Shown: piece after piece, positions 1 to 9,201 of the stretch | How positions within the stretch are numbered: position 1 is the first letter of the stretch | Layout: each line of letters begins with the position of its first letter | Assembly: GCF_010728325.1 (NCBI RefSeq) | Contig: NZ_AP022570.1 | Location: 5,208,001 to 5,272,000 of the forward strand | Length of the DNA stretch: 64,000 nt | Reading direction: 5' to 3' | Source of the DNA: Mycolicibacterium poriferae | GTDB lineage: Bacteria > Actinomycetota > Actinomycetes > Mycobacteriales > Mycobacteriaceae | Notes under the pieces: generated by a model | What the model saw: the letters and a program-made list of their open reading frames with translations, nothing else | What the model was told of the DNA's origin: nothing | Databases searched by the model: none | Made by a program: the position numbers and the translations under genes

Positions 1-47
1 GGTTGGTTGGGCGAGCATCCGGCCTGTGGGTTCACAAGGGAGTGCGT

Positions 48-1766
48 GTGGCGTCAGCGGTCCGCATCGGAAACTGTTCGGGCTTCTACGGCGACCGCCT
101 GTCGGCCATGCACGAGATGCTGACCGGCGGCGAACTCGACTACCTGACAGGTGATTACCTGGCCGAGCTCACGATGCTCATCCTGGGCCGCGACCGCATG
201 AAGCACCCGGAGCGTGGCTACGCCAAGACGTTCCTGCGCCAACTCGAAGAATGCCTCGGACTCGCGCAAGACCGGCAGGTGCGCATCGTCGCCAACGCGG
301 GCGGCCTCAATCCGGCCGGATTAGCTGACGCGATTCGGACGCTGGCCGACACCCTGGGCGTTCCTGCCACCGTCGCGCACGTCGAGGGGGACGATCTGCT
401 GCCCCGCGCCGACGAACTCGGCCTGGGCGCCCCGCTCACCGCCAACGCCTACCTCGGCGCGTGGGGCATCGTCGAGTGCCTCGACAGCGGCGCGGACGTC
501 GTCGTGACCGGTCGGGTCACCGATGCCTCGGTCATCGTCGGTCCGGCCGCCGCACACTTCGGCTGGCGACCCACCGACCATGACCGGATCGCCGGCGCCA
601 TCGCAGCCGGACACGTCATCGAGTGCGGCACCCAGGCCACCGGCGGCAACTACGCGTTCTTCACCGAACTCGGCGACCTCACCCATCCCGGTTTCCCGAT
701 CGCCGAGATCCACGCCGACGGCTCGTCGGTGATCACCAAACACCCCGGTACGGGCGGCGCCGTGACCGTCGGCACCGTGACCGCACAGCTGCTCTACGAG
801 ATCGCAGGGCCCCGCTACGTCAATCCCGACGCGACGCTGCGGGTGGACAGCATCACGCTGACCGACGACGGTGAGGACCGCGTGCGGCTCAGCGGGGTCC
901 GCGGCGAGGCGCCGCCACCGACGGTGAAGGTGTCGCTGAACAGCCTGGGCGGCTTCCGCAACGAGGTGACGTTCGTGCTCACCGGTCTGGACATCGACGC
1001 CAAAGCCGACCTGGTGCGGCGCCAGCTGGAGGCCGGTCTGGCCGCCAAGCCGGCGGAGATGGAATGGACGCTGGCGCGCACCGACCACCCCGACGCGGAC
1101 ACCGAGCAGACTGCCAGCGCGCTGTTGCGCTGTGTGGCAAGGGATCCCGACGCCGCGACGGTCGGGCGCCGCTTCTCGTCCGCGGCTGTCGAGCTGGCCC
1201 TGGCCAGCTATCCGGGATTCACCAGCACCGCCCCGCCCGGCGACGGTCAGGTCTACGGGATATTCACCGCGGCCTACGTGCCGGCTGACGAGGTCACCCA
1301 CGTCGCCGTGCATGCCGACGGCACCCGCGTCGACATCCCCGCCGCCACCGCCACCCAGGAGCTGGCACCTGTGCCGGAGCCGGCCGCACCGCCCGCCCGG
1401 CCCTACGGGCCGACCCGGCGGATGCCGCTGGGCCTCATCGCCGGGGCGCGCAGCGGCGACAAAGGGGGCAGCGCCAACGTCGGGCTGTGGGTCCGCACCG
1501 ACGAGCAGTGGGCGTGGCTGGCGAACACGCTCACCGAGGATGCACTGCGCGGGCTCCTGCCCGAGGCGGCCGACCTTCCGATCACCCGCCACCTGCTGCC
1601 CAACCTGCGCGCGGTGAACTTCGTCATCGACGACATCCTCGGCCAGGGCGTGGCGTACCAGGCCCGGTTCGATCCCCAGGCCAAAGGCTTGGGCGAATGG
1701 CTGCGCAGCCGATATGTCGAGATCCCTGTCGACCTATGTGACACACCAGAGGAGTTGCTGCCGTGA
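48..1766 (+). CDS. AtuA-like acyclic terpene utilisation family protein (DUF1446)
   Basis: A 572-residue protein of the AtuA/DUF1446 family, whose biochemical role is unsettled; Pseudomonas AtuA belongs to the citronellol/geraniol operon. The large N-terminal DUF1446 region covers about residues 5-360. A C-terminal AtuA-like domain around residues 450-560 carries a conserved GARSGDKGGSANVGLW stretch. I prefer the GTG at 48 because an AAGGGAG Shine-Dalgarno lies five bases upstream; the frame is open to the window edge, and a GTG at 42 is an alternative. It is the first of six co-directional genes and its stop overlaps the next start in a GTGA. Its M. tuberculosis counterpart should be Rv0976c (from memory). 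The family call is firm; the function is inferred only from the operon. Confidence 0.85.
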   Translation: MASAVRIGNCSGFYGDRLSAMHEMLTGGELDYLTGDYLAELTMLILGRDRMKHPERGYAKTFLRQLEECLGLAQDRQVRIVANAGGLNPAGLADAIRTLADTLGVPATVAHVEGDDLLPRADELGLGAPLTANAYLGAWGIVECLDSGADVVVTGRVTDASVIVGPAAAHFGWRPTDHDRIAGAIAAGHVIECGTQATGGNYAFFTELGDLTHPGFPIAEIHADGSSVITKHPGTGGAVTVGTVTAQLLYEIAGPRYVNPDATLRVDSITLTDDGEDRVRLSGVRGEAPPPTVKVSLNSLGGFRNEVTFVLTGLDIDAKADLVRRQLEAGLAAKPAEMEWTLARTDHPDADTEQTASALLRCVARDPDAATVGRRFSSAAVELALASYPGFTSTAPPGDGQVYGIFTAAYVPADEVTHVAVHADGTRVDIPAATATQELAPVPEPAAPPARPYGPTRRMPLGLIAGARSGDKGGSANVGLWVRTDEQWAWLANTLTEDALRGLLPEAADLPITRHLLPNLRAVNFVIDDILGQGVAYQARFDPQAKGLGEWLRSRYVEIPVDLCDTPEELLP

Positions 1767-2923
1767 GCATGTGGACCACACCCGAGCGCGACGACCTCCG
1801 AAAGACGGTGCGCGCCTTCGCTGAACGCGAGGTCCTCCCCTACGTCACCGAGTGGGAACACACCGGCGAGCTGCCGCGCGAGCTGCACCGCAAGGCCGCC
1901 GCAGCTGGGCTGCTCGGCGCCGGGTTCCCGGAATCGGTAGGCGGCGAGGGCGGGGACGGCGCCGACGCCGTGGTCATCTGTGAGGAGATGCACCAGGCCG
2001 GCGCCCCCGGCGGAGTGTTCGCGTCGCTGTTCACCTGCGGTATCGCGGTGCCCCACATGATCGCCTCCGGCGACGAGCACCTGATCGACACCTATGTGCG
2101 ACCGACCCTGCGCGGGGAGAAGATCGGCTCGCTCGCGATCACCGAGCCGGGCGGCGGATCCGACGTCGGGCACCTGACCACCCGAGCCGCCAAAGAGGGT
2201 GACGAGTACATCCTCAACGGCGCCAAGACCTACATCACCTCCGGGGTGCGCGCCGACTACGTCGTCACCGCTGCGCGCACCGGCGGACCGGGCGCCGCCG
2301 GGGTGTCACTGATCGTCGTCGACAAGGGCATCCCCGGATTCGAGGTCAGCCGCAAGCTCGACAAAATGGGCTGGCGGTCCTCCGACACCGCCGAACTGTC
2401 CTACACCGATGTGCGGGTGCCGTCCGCCAACCTCGTCGGCACCGAGAACACCGGGTTCCTCCAGATCGCCGCTGCCTTCGTCTCCGAGCGTGTCGGCCTT
2501 GCCGCACAGGCGTATTCGAGTGCGCAGCGCTGCCTCGACCTGACCGTCGACTGGTGCCGCAACCGCGAGACGTTCGGCAAGCCGCTGATCGCGCGCCAAT
2601 CGGTGCAGAACACGCTGGCCGAGATGGCGCGGCGCATCGACGTGGCCCGGGTGTACACCCGCAACATCGTCGAGCGGCAAATTGATGAGGGGGGCGGGGG
2701 CGGCCCTGACCTGATCACCGAGGTGTGCTTCGCCAAGAACACCGCCGTCGAGGCCGGTGAGTGGGTGGCCAACCAGGCGGTCCAGCTGTTCGGCGGGATG
2801 GGTTACATGGCCGAGTCGGAGATCGAGCGGCAGTACCGCGACATGCGAATACTCGGTATCGGCGGGGGTACGACGGAAATCCTCACCGGCCTGGCCGCCA
2901 AGACGCTGGGATACCAGGCATGA
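1763..2923 (+). CDS. fadE13: acyl-CoA dehydrogenase (FadE13-like)
   Basis: A 386-residue flavoprotein that would oxidise an acyl-CoA to the trans-2-enoyl-CoA, passing electrons to ETF. N-terminal helical, middle beta and C-terminal helical acyl-CoA dehydrogenase domains are complete. Visible signatures include ITEPGGGSDVGHL (flavin/substrate loop, about residues 129-141) and FGGMGYMAESEIERQYRD with the downstream GGGTTEI near the C-terminus. GTG start overlaps the previous stop (GTGA); the stop overlaps the carboxylase gene by ATGA, so translation is probably coupled. Position next to carboxylase subunits suggests a branched acyl-CoA substrate that is desaturated and then carboxylated. The substrate cannot be read from sequence. 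Confidence 0.9.
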   Translation: MSMWTTPERDDLRKTVRAFAEREVLPYVTEWEHTGELPRELHRKAAAAGLLGAGFPESVGGEGGDGADAVVICEEMHQAGAPGGVFASLFTCGIAVPHMIASGDEHLIDTYVRPTLRGEKIGSLAITEPGGGSDVGHLTTRAAKEGDEYILNGAKTYITSGVRADYVVTAARTGGPGAAGVSLIVVDKGIPGFEVSRKLDKMGWRSSDTAELSYTDVRVPSANLVGTENTGFLQIAAAFVSERVGLAAQAYSSAQRCLDLTVDWCRNRETFGKPLIARQSVQNTLAEMARRIDVARVYTRNIVERQIDEGGGGGPDLITEVCFAKNTAVEAGEWVANQAVQLFGGMGYMAESEIERQYRDMRILGIGGGTTEILTGLAAKTLGYQA

Positions 2924-4533
2924 CCACCCCTGCCAGCGCAGCAGCCCTGCGGTCGACGATCGACCCACGCTCGACGGCGTTCACCGAGGCCGCCGCGGCG
3001 ATGACGGCCAAGATCGCCGAGTTGGAGGCCGAGCACGCCAAGGCGCTCGACGGCGGCGGCGAGAAGTACGTCGCCCGACACCACGCCCGCGGCAAGATGA
3101 CCGCCCGCGAACGCATCGAAGCGCTGGTGGATCCGGACTCGCCGTTCCTGGAGCTGAGCCCGTTGGCGGCGTGGGGCAGCGACTTCACCGTCGGCGCCAG
3201 CGTCGTGGTGGGCATCGGGGCGGTCAGCGGCGTCGAATGTCTGCTGGTCGCCAACGACCCCACCGTCAAGGGCGGCACCTCCAATCCGTGGACCCTGCGC
3301 AAGATATTGCGCGCCAACCAGATCGCATGGGAGAACCGGTTGCCGGTGATCTCGCTGGTGGAGTCCGGCGGTGCCGACCTGCCCACCCAGAAGGAGATCT
3401 TCATTCCGGGTGGTCAGATGTTCCGGGATCTCACCCGGCTCTCCGCGGCCGGGATCCCGACCGTCGCCATCGTCTTCGGCAACTCGACCGCCGGCGGCGC
3501 CTACATCCCGGGCATGTCCGACCACGTGGTGATGATCAAGGAACGCTCGAAGGTGTTCCTGGCCGGACCGCCGCTGGTCAAGATGGCCACTGGCGAGGAG
3601 TCCGATGACGAGTCTCTCGGCGGCGCCGAGATGCATGCCAGGACCTCCGGGCTGGGCGACTACTTCGCCGTCGACGAACTCGACGCGCTGCGCATCGGCC
3701 GACGCATCGTCGCCCGGCTGAACTGGCGCAAGGCGGGCCCGGCGCCGCGACCGTTCACCGAGCCGCTGTTCGATCCCGAAGAACTGATCGGCATCGTGCC
3801 GCCGGACCTGCGTATCCCGTTCGACCCGCGCGACGTGATCGCGCGCATCGTCGACGGCTCGGAGTTCGACGAGTTCAAGCCTCTGTACGGCGGCTCCCTG
3901 GTTACCGGGTGGGCGACGCTGCACGGGTACCCACTGGGCATCCTGGCCAATGCGCGCGGCGTGCTGTTCAGTGAGGAGTCCCAGAAGGCCACCCAGTTCA
4001 TCCAGCTGGCCAACCGCTCCGACACGCCACTGTTGTTCCTGCACAACACGACCGGCTACATGGTCGGCAAGGCGTACGAGGAGGGCGGGATGATCAAGCA
4101 CGGCTCGATGATGATCAACGCCGTCTCGAACTCGACGGTGCCGCACCTCTCGCTGCTGATCGGGGCCTCCTACGGGGCCGGGCACTACGGCATGTGCGGG
4201 CGCGCCTACGATCCCCGGTTCCTGTTCGCCTGGCCCAGCGCGAAGTCGGCGGTGATGGGTGGCACGCAGCTGGCCGGGGTGCTGTCCATCGTCAGCCGCA
4301 CGGCAGCCGAGGCCCGCGGCCAGCAGGTCGACGAGGACGCCGATGCGGCGCTGAAGGCCGCGGTGGAGGCCCAGATCGAGGCCGAGTCGTTGCCGATGTT
4401 CTTGTCGGGCCGGCTCTACGACGACGGGATCATCGACCCGCGCGACACGCGCACCGTGCTCGGCATGTGCCTGTCGGCCATCGCCAACGCGCCGATCGAG
4501 GGGACGTCGAACTTCGGCGTCTTCCGGATGTGA
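2920..4533 (+). CDS. accD2: acyl-CoA carboxylase beta subunit (carboxyltransferase, AccD2-like)
   Basis: A 537-residue carboxyltransferase subunit that moves CO2 from carboxybiotin to an acyl-CoA. Both crotonase-fold halves are present: N-terminal half with GGTSNPWTLRKILRANQIA and the GNSTAGGAYIPGMSD oxyanion segment; C-terminal half with FLHNTTGYMVG and IGASYGAGHYGMCGRAY. The length and the GTSNPWT block resemble methylcrotonyl/geranyl-CoA-type carboxyltransferases more than propionyl-CoA ones, an inference by eye. The ATG overlaps the previous stop (ATGA). The partner alpha subunit follows after a 70-bp gap. Confidence 0.9.
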   Translation: MTTPASAAALRSTIDPRSTAFTEAAAAMTAKIAELEAEHAKALDGGGEKYVARHHARGKMTARERIEALVDPDSPFLELSPLAAWGSDFTVGASVVVGIGAVSGVECLLVANDPTVKGGTSNPWTLRKILRANQIAWENRLPVISLVESGGADLPTQKEIFIPGGQMFRDLTRLSAAGIPTVAIVFGNSTAGGAYIPGMSDHVVMIKERSKVFLAGPPLVKMATGEESDDESLGGAEMHARTSGLGDYFAVDELDALRIGRRIVARLNWRKAGPAPRPFTEPLFDPEELIGIVPPDLRIPFDPRDVIARIVDGSEFDEFKPLYGGSLVTGWATLHGYPLGILANARGVLFSEESQKATQFIQLANRSDTPLLFLHNTTGYMVGKAYEEGGMIKHGSMMINAVSNSTVPHLSLLIGASYGAGHYGMCGRAYDPRFLFAWPSAKSAVMGGTQLAGVLSIVSRTAAEARGQQVDEDADAALKAAVEAQIEAESLPMFLSGRLYDDGIIDPRDTRTVLGMCLSAIANAPIEGTSNFGVFRM

Positions 4534-4603
4534 TGACCGTGAATCGGGCGCGCAACACGACACCGAGGGTGCAGAAACGCGCCGAATTCGCCGGAGGAGA
4601 ACG

Positions 4604-6580
4604 ATGATCACCACGGTTCTGGTCGCCAACCGCGGCGAGATCGCCCGCCGGGTGTTCGCCACCTGCCGGCGCCTCGGTCTGCGGACGGTCGCGGTGTACA
4701 CCGACCCGGACGCCGAGGCGCCCCACGTCGGTGAGGCCGACGCCCGGGTCCGCCTCGACGGCACCCGTGGCTATCTGGACCCCGCGCAGCTCATCGCGGC
4801 CGCGCACGCCGCCGGCGCCGACGCAGTGCACCCCGGTTACGGATTCCTCTCCGAGAACGCCGATTTCGCCGAAGCGGTGCAGAATGCCGACCTCACCTGG
4901 ATCGGCCCGCCCGTGCCCGCCGTGGCGGCGATGGGCTCGAAGATCGAGGCCAAGAAGATCATGGCCGCCGCGGGGGTTCCGGTGCTCGACGAACTCGACC
5001 CCCAGGCCGTGACCGCCGACATGTTGCCGGTGCTGATCAAGGCGTCAGCGGGCGGCGGCGGCCGCGGCATGCGGGTGGTGCGCGAGATCGCCGATCTGCC
5101 CGGCCAGGTCGAGGCCGCCCGTCGCGAAGCGCAGTCCGCGTTCGGCGACCCGACGGTGTTCTGCGAGCGCTACCTGGCGTCCGGTCACCACATCGAGGTG
5201 CAGGTGATGGCCGACACCCACGGCAGCGTGTGGGCGGTCGGTGAGCGTGAGTGCTCGATCCAGCGACGTCACCAGAAGATCATCGAGGAGGCACCGTCTC
5301 CCCTGGTCGAGCGCACCCCCGGAATGCGCGGGAAGCTCTTCGAGGCGGCCCGCCTGGCCGCGTCGGCCATCGGTTACACCGGAGCGGGCACCGTCGAGTT
5401 CATGGCCGACGACGAGGGCTCGTTCTTTTTCCTGGAGATGAACACCCGCCTGCAGGTCGAGCATCCCGTCACCGAACTCACCACCGGACTCGACCTGGTC
5501 GAACTGCAGATCGCCGTCGCCGACGGTGCGGCGCTGGATCCCGAACCGCCCGCGGCACGAGGGCATTCCATCGAGGCCCGGCTCTACGCCGAGGACCCGG
5601 CGAAGGACTGGCAACCGCAGGCGGGCGCCGTGCACCGGTTCACCGTGCCCTCGGCCGCGGTCCGATTCGGCGGTATCGAGCGCAGCGGAATCAGAGTCGA
5701 TTCGGGCATCGAGGACAACTCGATCATCTCGGTGTTCTACGACCCGATGATCGCCAAGGTCATCTCCTACGCGCCGACTCGCCGACACGCCGCGGCCCTG
5801 CTCGCCGACGCGCTGGTGCGCACCCGCATGCACGGGGTCGACACCAACCGGGACCTGCTGGTCAACGTGCTGCGCCACCCCGCGTTCCTTGACGGGGCGA
5901 CCGACACTGCGTTCTTCGACACGCACGGCTTACCCGACCTGGCCCGCCCGGTCGCCGACGACCGCACGATCGAGCTGTCGGCCATCGCCGCCGCCCTCGC
6001 CGATGCCGCCGCCAACCGTGACACGGCAACGGTTTTCGCCGGCGCCCCCAGCGGGTGGCGCAACCTCGGATCGATCCCGCAACACAAGAGCTACGACGAC
6101 GCCGGCGGTCACACCCACGACGTGCGATACCGCTTCCACCGCGACGGGGTGCGCATCCACGGCCACGATGACGTCCACGTCGTCTCGGCGTCGCACGAGC
6201 GCGTCGTGCTCGCCGACGGCAGCGTCGAGCGACCGTTCGACGTGTGCCGCTACGGAGCCGACGTCTTCGTCGACTCGCCGGACGGCAGTGTGCGACTGAC
6301 CGCCCTGCCGCGCTACCCCGACCCGGCCGCCGCGCTCGCCCAGGGATCACTGGTAGCGCCGATGCCGGGGTCGGTGCTGCGCGTCGCCGCGACGGTCGGC
6401 GACACGGTGACCGCGGGCCAGCCGCTGATCTGGCTCGAGGCGATGAAGATGGAGCACACCATCACCGCACCCACCGACGGTGTGCTGGCCGAACTCAATG
6501 TCGAACCCGGCCGCCAGGTCGAGGTCGGCTCCATACTGGCCCGGGTCGACGCCGGGGACAACGAGAAGGAGATCCCGTGA
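4604..6580 (+). CDS. accA2: acyl-CoA carboxylase alpha subunit: biotin carboxylase plus biotin carrier (AccA2-like)
   Basis: A 658-residue subunit that carboxylates its own biotin with ATP and bicarbonate. Order: biotin carboxylase N domain (VANRGEIARRVFATCRRLG), ATP-grasp domain with the glycine-rich KASAGGGGRGMR loop (about residues 146-157), C domain with EMNTRLQVEHPVTE, a linker, then a C-terminal biotinyl domain with EAMKMEH in which Lys615 is the predicted biotinylation site. The ATG at 4604 has a strong GGAGGAG site four bases upstream (4593-4599). Its stop overlaps the next gene (GTGA). The partner beta subunit is directly upstream, giving a two-subunit carboxylase like 3-methylcrotonyl- or geranyl-CoA carboxylase. 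The acyl substrate is unknown. Confidence 0.92.
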   Translation: MITTVLVANRGEIARRVFATCRRLGLRTVAVYTDPDAEAPHVGEADARVRLDGTRGYLDPAQLIAAAHAAGADAVHPGYGFLSENADFAEAVQNADLTWIGPPVPAVAAMGSKIEAKKIMAAAGVPVLDELDPQAVTADMLPVLIKASAGGGGRGMRVVREIADLPGQVEAARREAQSAFGDPTVFCERYLASGHHIEVQVMADTHGSVWAVGERECSIQRRHQKIIEEAPSPLVERTPGMRGKLFEAARLAASAIGYTGAGTVEFMADDEGSFFFLEMNTRLQVEHPVTELTTGLDLVELQIAVADGAALDPEPPAARGHSIEARLYAEDPAKDWQPQAGAVHRFTVPSAAVRFGGIERSGIRVDSGIEDNSIISVFYDPMIAKVISYAPTRRHAAALLADALVRTRMHGVDTNRDLLVNVLRHPAFLDGATDTAFFDTHGLPDLARPVADDRTIELSAIAAALADAAANRDTATVFAGAPSGWRNLGSIPQHKSYDDAGGHTHDVRYRFHRDGVRIHGHDDVHVVSASHERVVLADGSVERPFDVCRYGADVFVDSPDGSVRLTALPRYPDPAAALAQGSLVAPMPGSVLRVAATVGDTVTAGQPLIWLEAMKMEHTITAPTDGVLAELNVEPGRQVEVGSILARVDAGDNEKEIP

Positions 6581-7737
6581 GCGGTTTCATCGAGACCGAA
6601 GAACAGCAGGCCCTGCGCAAGGCGGTGGCCGCAATGGCCGCCAACTACGGCCAGGACTACTACCTGGAGAAGGCCCGCGCCGGCGAGCACACCGACGAAT
6701 TGTGGTCCGAGGCCGGCAAACTCGGGTTCATCGGCGTCAACCTTCCCGAGGAGTACGGCGGCGGCGGAGCCGGCATGTACGAACTGAGCCTGGTCATGGA
6801 GGAGATGGCCGCCGCCGGGTCGGCGCTTCTGATGATGGTCGTCTCACCGGCGATCAACGGCACCATCATCTCCAAGTTCGGTACCGAGGACCAGAAGAAG
6901 CGCTGGATTCCCGGCATCGCCGACGGTTCGATCACGATGGCGTTCGCGATCACCGAGCCCGACGCCGGCTCCAACTCGCACAAGATCACCACCACCGCGC
7001 GCCGCGACGGCAGCGACTGGATCCTGTCGGGGCAGAAGGTCTACATCTCCGGTGTCGACCAGGCCCAGGCCGTCCTCGTCGTCGGGCGAACCGAAGATCA
7101 CAAAACCGGCAACCTCAAGCCCGCACTGTTCGTGGTCCCCACCGACACACCGGGGTTGACCTACACCAAGATCCCGATGGAGATCGTCAGCCCCGAGTTC
7201 CAGTTCCAGCTGTTCCTCGACGAGGTGCGCCTGCCGGCCGACGCCCTGGTCGGTTCCGAGGACGCGGCGATCGCGCAGTTGTTCGCCGGGCTGAACCCGG
7301 AACGCATCATGGGCGCGGCCAGCGCGGTGGGAATGGGTCGCTTCGCGATCGACAAAGCGGTCGACTACGTCAAACAGCGTCAGGTGTGGAAAACCCCGAT
7401 CGGCGCACACCAGGGCCTGTCACATCCGCTGGCGCAGAACCACATCGAGATCGAGCTGGCCAAGCTGATGATGCAGAAGGCGGCCTCCCTCTACGACACC
7501 GGGGACGACGTGGCGGCCGCCGAGGCCGCGAACATGGCCAAGTACGCCGCCGGTGAGGCCTCGGTGCGCGCAGTCGATCAGGCGGTGCAGTCGCTGGGCG
7601 GTAACGGGTTGACCAAGGAGTACGGCATCGCATCGGTGCTGACCGCCTCCCGGCTGGCCCGCATCGCCCCGGTCAGCCGCGAGATGATCCTGAACTTCGT
7701 GGCGCAGACCTCGCTCGGCCTGCCCCGCTCGTACTGA
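6577..7737 (+). CDS. fadE12: acyl-CoA dehydrogenase (FadE12-like)
   Basis: A 386-residue acyl-CoA dehydrogenase, the second in this operon and clearly different from the first. FAITEPDAGSNSHKI is the flavin-loop signature and the C-terminal helical domain holds QSLGGNGLTKEYGIA. The GTG start lies in a GTGA overlap with the carboxylase alpha gene; the next gene begins 13 bp after its stop. In M. tuberculosis the matching gene would be Rv0972c (from memory). The two dehydrogenases could act at different steps of the same degradative route or on different chain lengths; sequence alone does not separate these. Confidence 0.9.
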   Translation: MSGFIETEEQQALRKAVAAMAANYGQDYYLEKARAGEHTDELWSEAGKLGFIGVNLPEEYGGGGAGMYELSLVMEEMAAAGSALLMMVVSPAINGTIISKFGTEDQKKRWIPGIADGSITMAFAITEPDAGSNSHKITTTARRDGSDWILSGQKVYISGVDQAQAVLVVGRTEDHKTGNLKPALFVVPTDTPGLTYTKIPMEIVSPEFQFQLFLDEVRLPADALVGSEDAAIAQLFAGLNPERIMGAASAVGMGRFAIDKAVDYVKQRQVWKTPIGAHQGLSHPLAQNHIEIELAKLMMQKAASLYDTGDDVAAAEAANMAKYAAGEASVRAVDQAVQSLGGNGLTKEYGIASVLTASRLARIAPVSREMILNFVAQTSLGLPRSY

Positions 7738-7750
7738 GGGAGTCGTTCTG

Positions 7751-8521
7751 ATGACGCAGCTGGTCCGGTTCGAGCGGGAGGGGCCGGTCGCGCGGCTCAC
7801 GTTGGATTCGCCGCACAACCGCAACGCCCTGTCGTCGGCGCTCGTCGAGCAGCTGCATGACGGGCTGACCCGCGCCACCGCGGAGCAGGGCGTGCGGGTG
7901 GTGGTGCTGGGGCACACCGGAGGGACGTTCTGCGCCGGCGCCGACCTGAGCGAGGCGTCGGCGTCGAGCAGTGATCCGGCCGAGCAGGCAGCCGCGCGGG
8001 CGCAGGAGATGACCCGGCTGCTGCGCCGGATCCTCGAGTTGCCGCTGCCGGTGATCGCTGCGGTCGACGGCCACGTGCGCGCCGGCGGTATGGGCCTGGT
8101 CGGCGCGTGCGACATCGCGGTGGCGGGCCGGTCGAGCACGTTCGCGTTGACCGAGGCGCGGCTCGGAGTCGCGCCGTCGATCATCTCGCTCACCTTGCTG
8201 CCGAGGATGACGGCGCGGGCCGCCGGTCGCTACTTCGTCACCGGCGAGAAGTTCGGCGCCGACGTCGCCGCGGACATCGGCCTGATCACCGTCGCCAGTG
8301 ACGACGTGGGAGCGACGGTGGCCGAGCTGACAGCCGCGATCGGGCAGGGCTCACCGCAGGGACTGGCCGCCTCGAAAGCGCTGACGACAGCCGCCGTGCT
8401 GGACGACTTCGATCGGCGCGCAGAGAAATTGACGCAGCAGACGGCGACGCTGTTCGTCTCCGAGCAGGCCCGCGAGGGCATGCTGGCTTTCCTGCAGAAG
8501 CGTGCACCCGACTGGAGGTGA
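7751..8521 (+). CDS. echA7: enoyl-CoA hydratase/isomerase family protein (EchA7-like)
   Basis: A 256-residue crotonase-superfamily protein. The oxyanion-hole segments are present: GGTFCAGADLSE (about residues 57-68) and DGHVRAGGMGLVGACDIAVA (about residues 107-126). Such enzymes hydrate 2-enoyl-CoA or glutaconyl-type CoA esters. As the last gene of the operon it would act after the carboxylase, matching AtuE or LiuC in Pseudomonas, but substrate specificity is inference. The ATG at 7751 is 13 bp after the previous stop; a weak GGGAG site sits upstream. Confidence 0.88.
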   Translation: MTQLVRFEREGPVARLTLDSPHNRNALSSALVEQLHDGLTRATAEQGVRVVVLGHTGGTFCAGADLSEASASSSDPAEQAAARAQEMTRLLRRILELPLPVIAAVDGHVRAGGMGLVGACDIAVAGRSSTFALTEARLGVAPSIISLTLLPRMTARAAGRYFVTGEKFGADVAADIGLITVASDDVGATVAELTAAIGQGSPQGLAASKALTTAAVLDDFDRRAEKLTQQTATLFVSEQAREGMLAFLQKRAPDWR

Positions 8522-8548
8522 GGACTCCTTACAGTTTGGTGAAGCCGC

Positions 8549-8576
8549 TTGCATGTCCCGACGTTCGTCGTAGGCT
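8549..8576 (+). promoter_or_regulatory. possible promoter for the DUF1707 gene
   Basis: TTGCAT (8549-8554) and TAGGCT (8571-8576), 16 bases apart, resemble a housekeeping -35/-10 pair, placed 46 bp before the ATG at 8623. Seen by eye only. Confidence 0.3.
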
Positions 8577-8622
8577 CGGGGTTGATGTCGAACTGTGCCC
8601 GCGCAATCCGCAGAAGGCTGCG

Positions 8623-9201
8623 ATGACCCGGCCCGCTTCGGGGAACGGGTCGACGCGCGCTGCCGACACCGATCGCATCGAGGTGGCGCAGCTGCTGACC
8701 GATGCCGCCGCGTCCGGTGTGCTCGGATTGACCGAGTACGAGGATCGGCTCGCCAAGGCCTACGCTGCCACGACGTACGACGAACTCGACCGGCTGTCGA
8801 ACGATCTGCCCGGTGCCGTGACCCGGGGCCGCAGGGGCCCGTGCCGGCCGGCCCCGTCGACACTGCTGCTGGCGATCCTCAGCGGGTTCGAGCGCCGGGG
8901 CCGCTGGAACGTGCCCAAGCGGATGACCACCTTCGCGCTGTGGGGCGGCGGCGTCATCGACATGCGCTACGCCGACTTCACCAGCCATGATGTCGAGATC
9001 CGGTCGTATTCGATCATGGGCGGGCAGACCATCCTGGTGCCGCCCGAGGTGAACCTCGACCTGCACGGCAAGGCGGTGATGGGCAGCTTCGAGCATGACG
9101 TCACCGGTGAGGGCTCGCCGGGCGCGCCGTGCGTGAAGATCCGCGGCCTCTCGCTGTGGGGCAGCGTCGGCGTCAAACGCAAGAAGCGCAAACCCGCCTA
9201 A
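8623..9201 (+). CDS. DUF1707 domain protein (SHOCT-like)
   Basis: A 192-residue soluble protein of unknown function. The N-terminal DUF1707 domain (about residues 16-65) shows the typical pattern: DTDRIEVAQLLTDAAASGVL followed by LTEYEDRLAKAY. The C-terminal part (about residues 105-190) looks like the cell-wall-active-antibiotics-response/DUF2154 type beta region (IRSYSIMGGQTILVPPEVNL, then GKAVMGSFEH). Start chosen at the ATG with AGAAGG six bases upstream; the frame is open further 5' but that part is uncharacteristic. Its last four bases overlap the stop of the convergent VWA gene (CTAA). M. tuberculosis Rv0966c should be the counterpart. Confidence 0.8.
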   Translation: MTRPASGNGSTRAADTDRIEVAQLLTDAAASGVLGLTEYEDRLAKAYAATTYDELDRLSNDLPGAVTRGRRGPCRPAPSTLLLAILSGFERRGRWNVPKRMTTFALWGGGVIDMRYADFTSHDVEIRSYSIMGGQTILVPPEVNLDLHGKAVMGSFEHDVTGEGSPGAPCVKIRGLSLWGSVGVKRKKRKPA

